The notes beneath the pieces are model-generated. The model saw nothing but the letters and a program-made list of their open reading frames with translations, did no database searches and was not told where the DNA came from. Positions 1 to 8,097 of a DNA stretch of 47,941 bases are shown in pieces. The stretch's first letter is position 1. Each line of letters opens with the position of its first letter. Location of the stretch: positions 1-47,941 of the forward strand of contig JAPKFY010000009.1 of NCBI GenBank assembly GCA_026646335.1, in the 5' to 3' direction. Position numbers and translations under genes: made by a program. Source of the DNA: Aequorivita sp. GTDB lineage: Bacteria > Bacteroidota > Bacteroidia > Flavobacteriales > Flavobacteriaceae.

Positions 1-147
1 TATGTTAAGGACGGCAACTGTTTTGTGTGTATAGAGGATATTGCAGCTGCGCAGGTACTGCTGTATGAACAGCCCTCGGGCGTCGCGGCCTTGGAGAATG
101 CATCCGTCCAGGACGGCCATCGGGAGGTGGATATGCCGGGGAGGACA
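1..147. other. Probable chimeric left edge (foreign DNA)
   Basis: These bases are visibly GC-richer than the rest of the window. They read in frame into the thiolase, but the encoded residues do not look like the thiolase region that should precede the ELNEAFA motif. The translated stretch IEDIAAAQVLLYEQP weakly resembles an NAD-dependent epimerase/cinnamoyl-CoA reductase type sequence, which is a guess. The flavobacterial sequence appears to begin near 145-151. The likeliest explanation is a contig-end misassembly rather than a natural fusion. Confidence 0.5.
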
Positions 148-414
148 ATGGACGATATGGATGTTATTGAACTCAACGAAGCCTTTGCTGCACAGGCATT
201 AGCTTGTACTCGAGCTTGGGGATTAAAGGATGACGATCCAAGATTAAATCCGAACGGTGGCGCCATTGCTATTGGGCATCCACTTGGGGTTACAGGAGCT
301 AGAACAACATATTCAGCAGCTTTAGAGTTGAAGGAACAAAATAAACGATATGCATTGGTAACGATGTGTATTGGCGTTGGACAAGGATATGCTGCGATAA
401 TCGAGCGAGTTTAA
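148..414 (+). CDS. 3-oxoadipyl-CoA/acetyl-CoA thiolase, C-terminal fragment
   Basis: This is the last ~88 codons of a thiolase. It carries the thiolase C-terminal signatures: DVIELNEAFAAQA, NPNGGAIAIGHPLG with the catalytic His, and CIGVGQG with the catalytic Cys. The N-terminal ~300 residues are missing because the window, and probably the contig, is broken here; the open frame continues to base 1 through sequence that does not fit the family. The close downstream neighbour is paaZ, so this is probably the PaaJ/PcaF-type thiolase. That enzyme cleaves 3-oxoadipyl-CoA (and its dehydrosuberyl analogue) to succinyl-CoA and acetyl-CoA at the end of phenylacetate catabolism. The thiolase family call is firm; the substrate rests on context. 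Confidence 0.85.
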   Translation: MDDMDVIELNEAFAAQALACTRAWGLKDDDPRLNPNGGAIAIGHPLGVTGARTTYSAALELKEQNKRYALVTMCIGVGQGYAAIIERV

Positions 415-458
415 AAGATTATTTTTCCGCGTAAAGTGGATTATTTAAAAAATTAACA

Positions 459-2957
459 ATGAAAAAACTACATAATTACGTAACAGGTCAATGGATTGCC
501 GGAAGTGGTGAAGGCGTGCCAATGCACGACGCCATTACTGGTGAAATTGTTGCTCTTTCAGACACAGAAGGCTTGGATTTCGCCGAAATCCTTCAATACG
601 GAAGAACAAAAGGTGGCGAAGTACTTCGGAAAATGACCTTTCAGGAACGCGGGAATATGTTGAAATCGTTGGCGCTTTATTTAGTGAAAAAGAAAGCCGA
701 TTTTTATGAAATTAGCTATCGCACCGGTGCAACTAAAGTTGATAGTTGGATAGATATTGAAGGTGGTTTTGGAAATTTATTTGCAAATGCTTCCCTTCGA
801 AAATTATTTCCAAACCAGTCCTATCACGTTGAAGGCGAACCTATCGATTTGTCGCGTGGTGGTCGTTTTATGGCCCACCATATTATGGTGCCAAAACGCG
901 GGGTTGCAATTCACATAAACGCTTTCAACTTCCCGGTTTGGGGAATGCTTGAAAAGTGTGCCGTAAACTGGATGGCAGGTGTTTCTGCCGTTGTAAAACC
1001 TGCAACGAATACCTCTTTTTTAACTGAAGCCGTAGTTCGTGAAATTATCGCTTCAGGGATTTTACCTGAAGGGGCTTTACAACTTATTTCAGGTTCCGCC
1101 AGAACTATTCTCGACAGCGTCGATTCACAGGACGTAGTTACGTTCACAGGTTCCGCAACAACAGGTAGATTGTTGAAAGCACACAAAAGAATTATCGAGG
1201 AAGCCGTTCCATTCACCATGGAAGCAGATAGTTTAAATGCTTCCGTTTTGGGCGAAGATGCAATTCCAGGGACTCCCGAATTCGATCTTTTCATCAAAGA
1301 AGTTCGAAATGAAATGACGGTGAAATGCGGTCAGAAATGTACCGCCATTCGCCGTGTGATTGTTCCAGAAAACTTGATTGAAGACGTACAAATTGCTCTT
1401 GGAAAAGCGCTTGCAAAAGTAACCATTGGCGATCCTCGCTTAAAAGAAGTGCGAATGGGATCTTTGGTTAGTATGGATCAAGTGCAGGAAGTTAGAGAAC
1501 GCGTGCAACAGTTATCCAAAACCGCAAGCATTGTTTATGGCGATTTGGATAAAATAGAAGTAATAGGTGCCGATGCAAAAAAAGGCGCTTTCCTTGCTCC
1601 AATTTTACTTCGGGAAGATCATCCGTTTAAAAATTTAGCTGTTCACGAAACCGAAGCTTTTGGTCCTGTGAGCACAATAATGCCTTATAAAAATTTAGAC
1701 GAAGCCATTACTTTGGCCCAAATGGGGAAAGGTTCCTTGGTTTCTTCCATCGCTACAAATGATGATAAAATTGCAAAGGAATATGTGATTAACGCCGCTT
1801 CCCATCACGGAAGAATTTTAGTTCTAAACCGAGAAAGTGCCAAAGAAAGCACTGGTCACGGTTCGCCATTGCCAAGTTTGGTCCACGGTGGTCCGGGACG
1901 AGCGGGCGGAGGAGAAGAAATGGGCGGGGTTCGCGGCATAAAACATTATATGCAACGCACGGCAATTCAAGGTTCGCCGACAACTTTAACTGAAATTACT
2001 GGAATTTATCAAGCAAACGCAAAATATAAAGAAGCAGACCAACATCCGTTTAAATATCATTGGGAAGACATCGAACCTGGAATGTCCTTAAAAACCCACA
2101 ATCGCACCCTTACGGATACTGATATAATCAATTTCGCCAATCTTACTTGGGACCATTTTTACGCGCATACCGATATTACGTCGCTCGATGGCAGTATTTT
2201 CGAAAAGCGAACCGCTCACGGGTATTTCATAATTGCAGCAGCAGCGGGATTATTTGTTTATCCAAATAAAGGTCCTGTTGCGGCAAACTATGGTTTGGAG
2301 GACTGTCGATTCTTACGTCCGTTGTATCACAACGATACTATTTATGTGCGATTGACGTGCAAACAAAAAGTAGATCGCGACGTTGCTTCTGCAGAACATC
2401 CAAGCGGAATTGTAAAGTGGTTTGTGGAGGTTTTTGATGCCGAAGACGAATTGGTGGCAGTTGCTACAATTCTTACCATGGTTCAGAAAAAACAAGAGAC
2501 TTTTGTGGAAATGACCGATGAAAAAATTCAAGAATGTTTGAACAAATTAACCGAAGACGCAAAACCGAAGTGGGGCATAATGACGCCACAACATATGTTG
2601 GAGCATTTGGAATACACCTATAAAATTGCTTCGGGAAAAATTCAGGATTTTGAAGTGGCAACCCCAGAAAAGATATTGGAAAAAGTGCACGCAAGTCTTT
2701 ACAACTATGAAAAATTTCCGCATAACACAAATTTTCCGAAATTAGAAAGAGGAAAGCTAGATGTGCTGAAACATCCTGATTTACAAACTGCCAAAGAAAA
2801 ATTTCTTGAAGAAAGAGAAGCATATAAAACTTACTTCAAAGAAAACCCAAATGCCAAATTAAAAAATTTAGTTTTTGGAGAGTTGAACCGTTATGAAGGG
2901 TATTTGTTGGAGCGGAAACATTTAAATCATCATTTTGAACAGTTTGGACTTATATAA
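459..2957 (+). CDS. paaZ: PaaZ, oxepin-CoA hydrolase/aldehyde dehydrogenase with extra C-terminal domain
   Basis: An 832-residue bifunctional enzyme of aerobic phenylacetate degradation. Residues ~1-510 are an aldehyde dehydrogenase, with VVKPATNTS, the Glu in FTMEADSLNA and the nucleophile region VKCGQKCTA. Residues ~525-680 are a MaoC-like hot-dog hydratase with the LTWDHFYAHTD active-site segment. In known PaaZ the MaoC domain opens the oxepin-CoA ring and the dehydrogenase oxidises the resulting aldehyde before the thiolase step. Family members are usually ~680 residues. Here a further ~145 residues (from about EMTDEKIQECL to the end) look like a DUF1569/DinB-type helical bundle with His residues in MLEHLEY and HLNHHFEQF. 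The gene follows the thiolase by 44 bp and ends before a clear terminator. Confidence 0.93.
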   Translation: MKKLHNYVTGQWIAGSGEGVPMHDAITGEIVALSDTEGLDFAEILQYGRTKGGEVLRKMTFQERGNMLKSLALYLVKKKADFYEISYRTGATKVDSWIDIEGGFGNLFANASLRKLFPNQSYHVEGEPIDLSRGGRFMAHHIMVPKRGVAIHINAFNFPVWGMLEKCAVNWMAGVSAVVKPATNTSFLTEAVVREIIASGILPEGALQLISGSARTILDSVDSQDVVTFTGSATTGRLLKAHKRIIEEAVPFTMEADSLNASVLGEDAIPGTPEFDLFIKEVRNEMTVKCGQKCTAIRRVIVPENLIEDVQIALGKALAKVTIGDPRLKEVRMGSLVSMDQVQEVRERVQQLSKTASIVYGDLDKIEVIGADAKKGAFLAPILLREDHPFKNLAVHETEAFGPVSTIMPYKNLDEAITLAQMGKGSLVSSIATNDDKIAKEYVINAASHHGRILVLNRESAKESTGHGSPLPSLVHGGPGRAGGGEEMGGVRGIKHYMQRTAIQGSPTTLTEITGIYQANAKYKEADQHPFKYHWEDIEPGMSLKTHNRTLTDTDIINFANLTWDHFYAHTDITSLDGSIFEKRTAHGYFIIAAAAGLFVYPNKGPVAANYGLEDCRFLRPLYHNDTIYVRLTCKQKVDRDVASAEHPSGIVKWFVEVFDAEDELVAVATILTMVQKKQETFVEMTDEKIQECLNKLTEDAKPKWGIMTPQHMLEHLEYTYKIASGKIQDFEVATPEKILEKVHASLYNYEKFPHNTNFPKLERGKLDVLKHPDLQTAKEKFLEEREAYKTYFKENPNAKLKNLVFGELNRYEGYLLERKHLNHHFEQFGLI

Positions 2958-2990
2958 AGTTTAAATAATCAAGAGATATGTACTGAATTT

Positions 2991-3025
2991 AAAACAGTCC
3001 ACGAAAGTTGGACTGTTTTTATTTA
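2991..3025 (+). terminator. Intrinsic terminator of paaZ
   Basis: A perfect 10-bp inverted repeat (AAAACAGTCC / GGACTGTTTT, 2991-3000 and 3010-3019) has a 9-nt loop and is followed by a T-rich tail. It starts 33 bp after the paaZ stop codon and lies between convergent genes. Confidence 0.85.
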
Positions 3026-3119
3026 TAATTATAAGCTTTATACAAAGGACTTTAATACAAAGGACGTAAGACTAATTATCACCTCTTTAAAACTTTTTTA
3101 TATTTACTTGTCCTGCGTC

Positions 3120-4106
3120 TTAAGTTAATTTGTTTTCAGACTGCTCTTTCCCTTTTTTAGCTGCAATCACACTAATGATCAAAATCTGAAAGGCGTGATA
3201 AAACATAAGCGGTAAAAGTATAATTCCTATAATGCTGGTTTGCCCGAATAAGGCTTCGGAAAAAACCGTTCCATGGACCAAAGACTTTTTGGTGCCGCAA
3301 AATTGATTTGTTATCCTATCGGCGTGATTGAAATGGAGAAGTTTTCCAAACCATCCCGTAAGCGTATATACTATGAAGAACAATAGTAGAACCAACACTA
3401 TCATAGCGGCCATTTCCAAAAGACTTACGCTACTGAAAATTTCATCTTCAAAAGACTTTACAAAGCTTTTATAAATTATTAAAAGGATAACGAATTTATC
3501 AAATAGATTCAATTTCCGTTTGTGTCTTTGCGCCCAAGACCCTAAAAATTTCCGAAGTAAAAGCCCCAATATTAGTGGAATTACTATTTCTGTAATCAAT
3601 TGAAAATAGATTGAAGAAAAATCGAACGCAACATCGGTTTGTGTAATAAACGGCATCATCCAAAGCGGCGTTAAAATAATTCCTATAATCCCTGAGATGC
3701 TTGCATTAAAAATGGCTGCCGGCAAATTCCCTTTAGCCATGGAAACCATTACAACGGAAGAAGATACGGTTGATGGCAAAGCGGCCATAAATAAAAATGC
3801 CAGCCAAAGAAGTTCATAAGAAGTATCTTTAAACAGCGGAAAAAATGGCAGAATAAGAAGCGGGAAAAGTAAAAATGTAGAACCCTGTACGGTAAGGTGC
3901 AACTTCCAGTTTTTAAGTCCGTTTTTTATAACTTCAGAATTAAGACTCAAACCATAGAAAAAGAAAATAAGCGAGATTCCGATGCTGCTGATTAAATTTA
4001 AAGGTACTGGACTTCCTGATGCCCCCAATTGTGGAAAGTAATAAGCAACAACGATACTTATTACAATGCCGATTACAAAGGAATCTATCTTAAGTTTCTT
4101 AAGCAT
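3120..4106 (-). CDS. Bile acid:sodium symporter-like (SBF) transporter
   Basis: A 328-residue integral membrane protein with about nine to ten hydrophobic segments. It has the SBF-like layout: a short N-terminal helix, then NLISSIGISLIFFFYGL, ALPSTVSSSVVMVSMAKGN in the central crossover region, and a C-terminal half repeating the fold. It matches the family related to SLC10A7/YfeH rather than classical ASBT. Substrate and ion coupling cannot be read from the sequence. It lies on the opposite strand between paaZ and the crotonase gene. It therefore splits the paa block physically, and a role in aromatic acid uptake is possible but unproven. Confidence 0.85.
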   Translation of the reverse strand: MLKKLKIDSFVIGIVISIVVAYYFPQLGASGSPVPLNLISSIGISLIFFFYGLSLNSEVIKNGLKNWKLHLTVQGSTFLLFPLLILPFFPLFKDTSYELLWLAFLFMAALPSTVSSSVVMVSMAKGNLPAAIFNASISGIIGIILTPLWMMPFITQTDVAFDFSSIYFQLITEIVIPLILGLLLRKFLGSWAQRHKRKLNLFDKFVILLIIYKSFVKSFEDEIFSSVSLLEMAAMIVLVLLLFFIVYTLTGWFGKLLHFNHADRITNQFCGTKKSLVHGTVFSEALFGQTSIIGIILLPLMFYHAFQILIISVIAAKKGKEQSENKLT

Positions 4107-4414
4107 AGGATTTTTGTGGTAAAGATATAGTTGCTCAAGCGTTATAAAAAGAGGGAATGGCGAGAAAGTGATTTTTAATTCGGCTGAAAACTCTTTAATT
4201 TTATGTAAACATTGAAAAACGCTGGTTTACAAAAAATGGTTTTGAGTATAATAATTATAAAAAGTTGGCTTATTTTGTAGGATTATAAAAGCCATTGCAA
4301 ATAAAAATAAATTCTGAAGATTTGATTGGTTAAAATATCCAAATCAAACGGAAAAGTCTTTTATAATGAATAAATTGTAACCAAACGAAAACCCCTTCAA
4401 TGGGAAGGATAAAT
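4107..4414. other. Intergenic region between divergent genes
   Basis: About 300 bp of AT-rich DNA separates the transporter (minus strand) from the crotonase gene (plus strand). Divergent promoters must lie here. No TAnnTTTG element with a well-placed partner is convincing, and I see no RNA gene or repeat. Confidence 0.5.
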
Positions 4415-5167
4415 ATGAACGAAGCATACGTAAAACAAAATATTGATAAAGGAATTTCAACCATCGAATTTTTCCACCCAGCACATAACAGTTTGCCGGG
4501 AGATTTGTTGGCAAAACTAGCAAATACAATCACCGATGCTGGAAATAATAACGCTGTAAAAGTTATTATCCTGAAAAGCGGCGGCGACAGAACTTTCTGC
4601 GCTGGCGCTAGTTTTACCGAACTAATAAACATCAACGATGCCGAAACTGGAAAAATATTTTTCAGCGGCTTTGCGAACGTGATAAATGCAATGCGCAAAT
4701 GCCCTAAATTTATCATCGGAAGAATTCAAGGCAAAACCGTTGGCGGTGGCGTAGGTGTTGCTTCGGCGACGGATTATTGTATGGCAACGAAGTTTGCGGC
4801 AATAAAATTAAGCGAATTAAATGTCGGTATCGGCCCATTTGTAGTAGGCCCCGCAGTAGAAAGAAAACTCGGTTTAAGTGGAATGAGCCAGATTGCAATA
4901 GATGCCAATTCTTTTTATGAAGCTGAATGGGCAAAGCAAAAAGGGTTGTACAATCAGGTTTATGATTCTTTGGAAGAATTGGACGAAGCCGTGCAAAAAT
5001 TTGCCGAAAATCTGTGCACCTACAATTCCGAAGCCATGAAAGAGATGAAAAAAGTATTTTGGAGCGGCACCGAGGATTGGGATGAATTGCTTGCGGAAAG
5101 AGCAGTGATTTCAGGAAGATTGGTTTTGAGTGATTTTACGAAGGAAAAATTGAAAAGTTTTAGTTGA
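4415..5167 (+). CDS. Enoyl-CoA hydratase/isomerase family protein
   Basis: A crotonase-fold protein of 250 residues from the ATG at 4415. An in-frame ATG at 4400 is possible, but the 4415 start gives the family-like N-terminus and has a purine-rich GGGAAGGAT just upstream. The oxyanion-hole regions are visible (FCAGASFTEL and KTVGGGVGVAS), and a Glu is kept in KLSELNVGIGP. The first catalytic Glu of classical hydratases (GGGxE) is replaced, giving GGGVGV. That pattern occurs in methylglutaconyl-CoA hydratases and in some isomerases, so simple 2-enoyl-CoA hydration is not certain. Its position between paaZ and paaY suggests a phenylacetate or acyl-CoA degradation role. Confidence 0.88.
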   Translation: MNEAYVKQNIDKGISTIEFFHPAHNSLPGDLLAKLANTITDAGNNNAVKVIILKSGGDRTFCAGASFTELININDAETGKIFFSGFANVINAMRKCPKFIIGRIQGKTVGGGVGVASATDYCMATKFAAIKLSELNVGIGPFVVGPAVERKLGLSGMSQIAIDANSFYEAEWAKQKGLYNQVYDSLEELDEAVQKFAENLCTYNSEAMKEMKKVFWSGTEDWDELLAERAVISGRLVLSDFTKEKLKSFS

Positions 5168-5238
5168 ATTGATAAAAGGATAAAAGGATAAAAGGATAAA
5201 AGGACAAAAGGATAAAGGGACAAAAGGACTGAAGTGAT
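5168..5238 (+). repeat. Tandem GATAAAAG/GACAAAAG repeat, left flank of cassette 1
   Basis: Seven to eight degenerate 8-9 nt units (GATAAAAGG, GACAAAAGG) run from just after the crotonase stop codon to the start of the four-helix-bundle gene. The complementary words TCCTTTTTGTC and TCTTTTTGTCAT close the gene at 5602-5640, so the gene sits inside a loose inverted repeat. Confidence 0.8.
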
Positions 5239-5652
5239 ATGTCGTTGAAGCATAATTTTAGAAAATTAGCTATTTGGCAGGAGGCAAGAAAGCTCGTTAG
5301 TGAAACTTATTTGATAACTTCAAAATTTCCAAAATCTGAAGTGTACGGACTTTCAAATCAGTTACAACGATGTGCGGTTTCTATTGCCTCCAATATTGCA
5401 GAAGGTTCGGCAAGGAATTCCGATAAGCATTTTGTCCAATATTTGGAAACCGCATTGGGATCGACTTTTGAGTGGGAAACACAGATGATCTGTGCTAATG
5501 ATTTAAAATATATAGATGATTTGGCATTTGATAGAAATCTGCAAACAATACAAAAATTGCAAGCAATGATATCAAATTTCAAAAAAAACATTAAACTAAA
5601 AATGTCCTTTAATCCTTTTTGTCAATTTATCTTTTTGTCATATAATTTATAG
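5239..5652 (+). CDS. Four-helix-bundle protein (S23/IVP family), copy 1
   Basis: A 137-residue member of the family first known from 23S rRNA intervening sequences. Signatures are FRKLAIWQEARKLV at the N-terminus, LSNQLQRCAVSIASNIAEGSARNS in the centre, and the LETALGSTFEWETQ helix. Family members form oligomeric four-helix bundles. DGR accessory proteins (Avd) are relatives, but no reverse transcriptase is present here. The last ~16 residues (from about MSFNPFCQ) are translated from the flanking repeat and look like an accidental tail. The gene interrupts the paa block: 71 bp after the crotonase and 1 bp before paaY. Its function is unknown. Confidence 0.85.
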   Translation: MSLKHNFRKLAIWQEARKLVSETYLITSKFPKSEVYGLSNQLQRCAVSIASNIAEGSARNSDKHFVQYLETALGSTFEWETQMICANDLKYIDDLAFDRNLQTIQKLQAMISNFKKNIKLKMSFNPFCQFIFLSYNL

Positions 5653-5653
5653 A

Positions 5654-6259
5654 ATGATTTACAGTTTCAAAGGTCACATACCAGTCATCCACGAATCCAG
5701 TTTCGTCCACCCTTTGGCGGCCGTTACGGGCAATATTATTATTGGAAAAAACTGTTATATTGGTCCTGGAGCGGCAATTCGCGGCGATTGGGGCGAGATA
5801 ATTTTGGAAGACGGTGTGAATGTTCAGGAAAACTGTACTATTCATATGTTTCCAGGGAAAAGTATTGTGCTGAAAGAAAACGCCCACGTTGGCCACGGTG
5901 CAATAATTCACGGAGCCAATTTGGGCAGAAATTGTTTAATTGGAATGAACAGCGTGATTATGGACGATGCCGAAATTGGCGATGAATGCATCGTTGGCGC
6001 AATGAGTTTTGTGAAAGCCGAAGAAAAATTTCCGAAGCGGAAATTGATTGTCGGCAATCCAGCAAAAGCCATAAAAGATGTTTCAGATGAAATGATTGCC
6101 TGGAAAACTGCGGGAACTCGATTATATCAACAATTGCCAGCGGATTGTCACGAAAGTTTAAGAGAAGTGGAGCCTTTAAGAAGCATTCCTAGAGATAGAC
6201 CGATTCAGGAGGATTTTTATAAAACTTTGGAAGAATTTAGAGCCAAGAACCAAGAATAA
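5654..6259 (+). CDS. paaY: PaaY-like gamma-carbonic-anhydrase-fold hexapeptide protein
   Basis: A 201-residue left-handed beta-helix protein built from hexapeptide repeats (residues ~10-140: HPLAAVTG, IIIGKNCYIGPG, IILEDGVNV, AHVGHGAIIHG) with a C-terminal helix. His64, His81 and His86 match the metal-binding triad of the gamma-carbonic-anhydrase family. PaaY in phenylacetate gene clusters is reported to act as a thioesterase that relieves inhibition by ring-opened CoA adducts, which fits the adjacent paaZ and crotonase genes. The ATG at 5654 follows the four-helix gene stop by 1 bp; before that insertion it probably followed the crotonase directly. Confidence 0.88.
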   Translation: MIYSFKGHIPVIHESSFVHPLAAVTGNIIIGKNCYIGPGAAIRGDWGEIILEDGVNVQENCTIHMFPGKSIVLKENAHVGHGAIIHGANLGRNCLIGMNSVIMDDAEIGDECIVGAMSFVKAEEKFPKRKLIVGNPAKAIKDVSDEMIAWKTAGTRLYQQLPADCHESLREVEPLRSIPRDRPIQEDFYKTLEEFRAKNQE

Positions 6260-6270
6260 AGAAAGATGTC

Positions 6271-6351
6271 TCCCCGAGCGCAGTCGAGGGGTCATTTGAA
6301 AGATATATTTTGATTAGTACACAAAAGCACTTCGACTGCGCTCAGTGTGAC
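6271..6351. repeat. Inverted GAGCGCAGTCGA interspersed repeat pair
   Basis: A 12-bp perfect inverted repeat (GAGCGCAGTCGA 6276-6287, TCGACTGCGCTC 6332-6343) is embedded in imperfect 20-bp arms. The arms have the TGAGCGCAGTCGAAGGGTC type common in Bacteroidota intergenic DNA. The pair nearly fills the gap between paaY and the E2 gene. A related single copy is at 14021-14045. Confidence 0.85.
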
Positions 6352-6362
6352 ATTTATAAAAA

Positions 6363-7649
6363 ATGCAAAAAACAGAATTTAAAATGCCCAAAATGGGCGA
6401 GAGCATTACCGAAGGCACCATCATTGAATGGCACGTAAATGTTGGTGATTCTTTTGAGGAAGGAGACGTTTTACTAGAAGTTGCCACGGATAAAGTGGAC
6501 AATGAAGTGCCAGCAACAGCTTCAGGAAAAATGGTGGAACATAAATTCAGTAATGGAGATGTGGTTCCCATTGGAGCAGTGATTGCAATTTTGGAAATTT
6601 CAGAAGGCGGAGGTACAGAAAAAGCTCCTTCAAAAACTTCGGAAATGAAGGGAAAATCGAAGGTTTCAACTTCAACTTCAATTTCTTCTTCTTCATCTTC
6701 ATCTTCAAAGTCATTTAAAGTAAATGAAAACGTTTTTATTTCACCATTAGTAGATTCCATTGCTAGAAAAAATCACATTAGTTATGAAGAGCTTGCAAGA
6801 ATCCCTGGAACTGGAAAAGACGGCCGTTTACGCAAAAGCGATGTTTCAGAATATTTAGAAAGCGGTCGTCCTTTCCAGTTTGCACAATCCGTGTCAGAAC
6901 CTTCTGGGTTTCAAATCCCTGATTTAAAATTCGACAAAGGAAAAGGCAAAATTGTTGAAATGGATCGTATGCGACAAATGATTGCGGACCATATGGTTTT
7001 CAGCAAACACACATCACCACACGTCACCGCTTATGTGGAAGCAGATTTGACAGAAATGGTTGATTGGCGAAATAAAAACAAAGAAACCTTTCAAAAAAAA
7101 TACAATGAAAAACTCACCTTTACACCATTGTTTATTGAATGTGTAGCCAAAGCAATCAAGGATTTTCCAATGATAAACTCCACCCTTGATGGCAGGAATA
7201 TTATTGTGAAAGACGAAATAAACATTGGAATGGCCACGGCACTCCCTTCAGGGAATTTGATTGTTCCCGTTGTGAGAAATGCCGACAAAAAAGATTTAAA
7301 GGAATTGGCTCAAGCTACTAATGAATTGGTCGGAAAATCCCGCGACAATAAATTGAAAGGAGATGATACCAAAGGAAGCACTTTCACAATAAGCAATGTG
7401 GGAACTTTTGGAAGCTTAATGGGAACGCCAATCATCAACCAACCCGAAGCTGCAATTTTAGCAACGGGAATCATAAAAAAACGCGCCGAAGTAATGGAAC
7501 GGAAAGATGGCGACACCATTGAAATTAGACAGATGATGTATTTGTCGCTATCCTTTGATCATAGAATTGTTGATGGGTATTTGGCAGGTTCTTTTTTAAG
7601 AAGAATTGCAGATTATATGGAGAAATTTGATTTGAATAGGACGTTTTGA
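6363..7649 (+). CDS. bkdB: Branched-chain 2-oxo acid dehydrogenase E2 (dihydrolipoyl acyltransferase)
   Basis: 428 residues with the standard E2 order. A single lipoyl domain (1-77) carries Lys44 in the ATDKVDNEV motif. A Ser/Thr-rich linker (~95-118) follows, then the peripheral subunit-binding domain (FISPLVDSIARKNHISYEEL to about 165). The catalytic acetyltransferase domain (~195-428) has His400 in SFDHRIVDG. The E1 partner is next but one downstream, separated only by a repeat-flanked S23/IVP cassette. The fused E1 points to the branched-chain rather than the pyruvate or 2-oxoglutarate complex, though substrate choice is by family and context. E3 is not in the window. Confidence 0.9.
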   Translation: MQKTEFKMPKMGESITEGTIIEWHVNVGDSFEEGDVLLEVATDKVDNEVPATASGKMVEHKFSNGDVVPIGAVIAILEISEGGGTEKAPSKTSEMKGKSKVSTSTSISSSSSSSSKSFKVNENVFISPLVDSIARKNHISYEELARIPGTGKDGRLRKSDVSEYLESGRPFQFAQSVSEPSGFQIPDLKFDKGKGKIVEMDRMRQMIADHMVFSKHTSPHVTAYVEADLTEMVDWRNKNKETFQKKYNEKLTFTPLFIECVAKAIKDFPMINSTLDGRNIIVKDEINIGMATALPSGNLIVPVVRNADKKDLKELAQATNELVGKSRDNKLKGDDTKGSTFTISNVGTFGSLMGTPIINQPEAAILATGIIKKRAEVMERKDGDTIEIRQMMYLSLSFDHRIVDGYLAGSFLRRIADYMEKFDLNRTF

Positions 7650-7687
7650 AACACGACCGTTCGCTTTGCTCACTGCACGAACCACGA
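7641..7687 (+). repeat. 47-bp direct repeat, left copy (cassette 2)
   Basis: Positions 7641-7687 and 8098-8144 are 47-bp direct repeats that differ at 4 positions by eye. Both contain CACGACCGTTCGCTT. They bracket the second four-helix-bundle gene exactly. The left copy overlaps the last codons of the E2 gene. Confidence 0.85.
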
Positions 7688-7701
7688 TGTTTTGAACCAC
7701 G

Positions 7702-8088
7702 ATGAATAAAGACTTTAAAGAAATGAGAAGACATAATTTTAAGAAATTACAAATTTGGTTATTGGCTATAGAATTAATAGATGATAATTATTTGTTTACG
7801 GCTACTTTGCCAGATTATGAAAGATATGGCTTACGAACGCAAATGAATCGCTGTTCGGTGTCAATTGCCTCAAATATTTCTGAAGGTTCGAGTAAAAGAA
7901 CAGATCGTCATTTCTTAAAATTTTTGGATGACAGTCTTGGTTCTGCTTTTGAATGGGAAACCCAATTGATTGTTTGTTCGCGCCAGAACTTTATCTCACA
8001 GGAGTTATTTTTGAAATTGGAAGATAAAGTTCAAGCACTGCAAAGTAAAATATCAAACTTTATGGATACACTTGATCCTGATAATTGA
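7702..8088 (+). CDS. Four-helix-bundle protein (S23/IVP family), copy 2
   Basis: 128 residues from 7702, or 121 if the in-frame ATG at 7723 is used; the latter gives the canonical start MRRHNFKKLQIW. Core family residues are present: LRTQMNRCSVSIASNISEGSSKRT and LDDSLGSAFEWETQ. It is clearly homologous to the 5239-5652 gene but divergent, so the two are not a recent duplication. It lies between the E2 and E1 genes of one enzyme complex, flanked by 47-bp direct repeats, and looks like an inserted cassette. The molecular function is unknown; related proteins assemble into rings or bundles and bind nucleic acids. Confidence 0.85.
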   Translation: MNKDFKEMRRHNFKKLQIWLLAIELIDDNYLFTATLPDYERYGLRTQMNRCSVSIASNISEGSSKRTDRHFLKFLDDSLGSAFEWETQLIVCSRQNFISQELFLKLEDKVQALQSKISNFMDTLDPDN

Positions 8089-8097
8089 GTGAAAAGA

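Noticed and set aside
911-1297. Antisense frames of over 100 codons inside paaZ and many other genes
   Set aside because: They lie opposite strongly conserved coding regions, lack family features, and are explained by codon bias of the sense strand.
5168-5238. Short tandem repeat considered as a CRISPR array
   Set aside because: Units are 8-9 bp with no spacers and no cas genes nearby; this is a simple word repeat.
5239-8088. S23/IVP proteins considered as Avd of a diversity-generating retroelement
   Set aside because: There is no reverse transcriptase, no template/variable repeat pair and no C-type-lectin target gene in the window.
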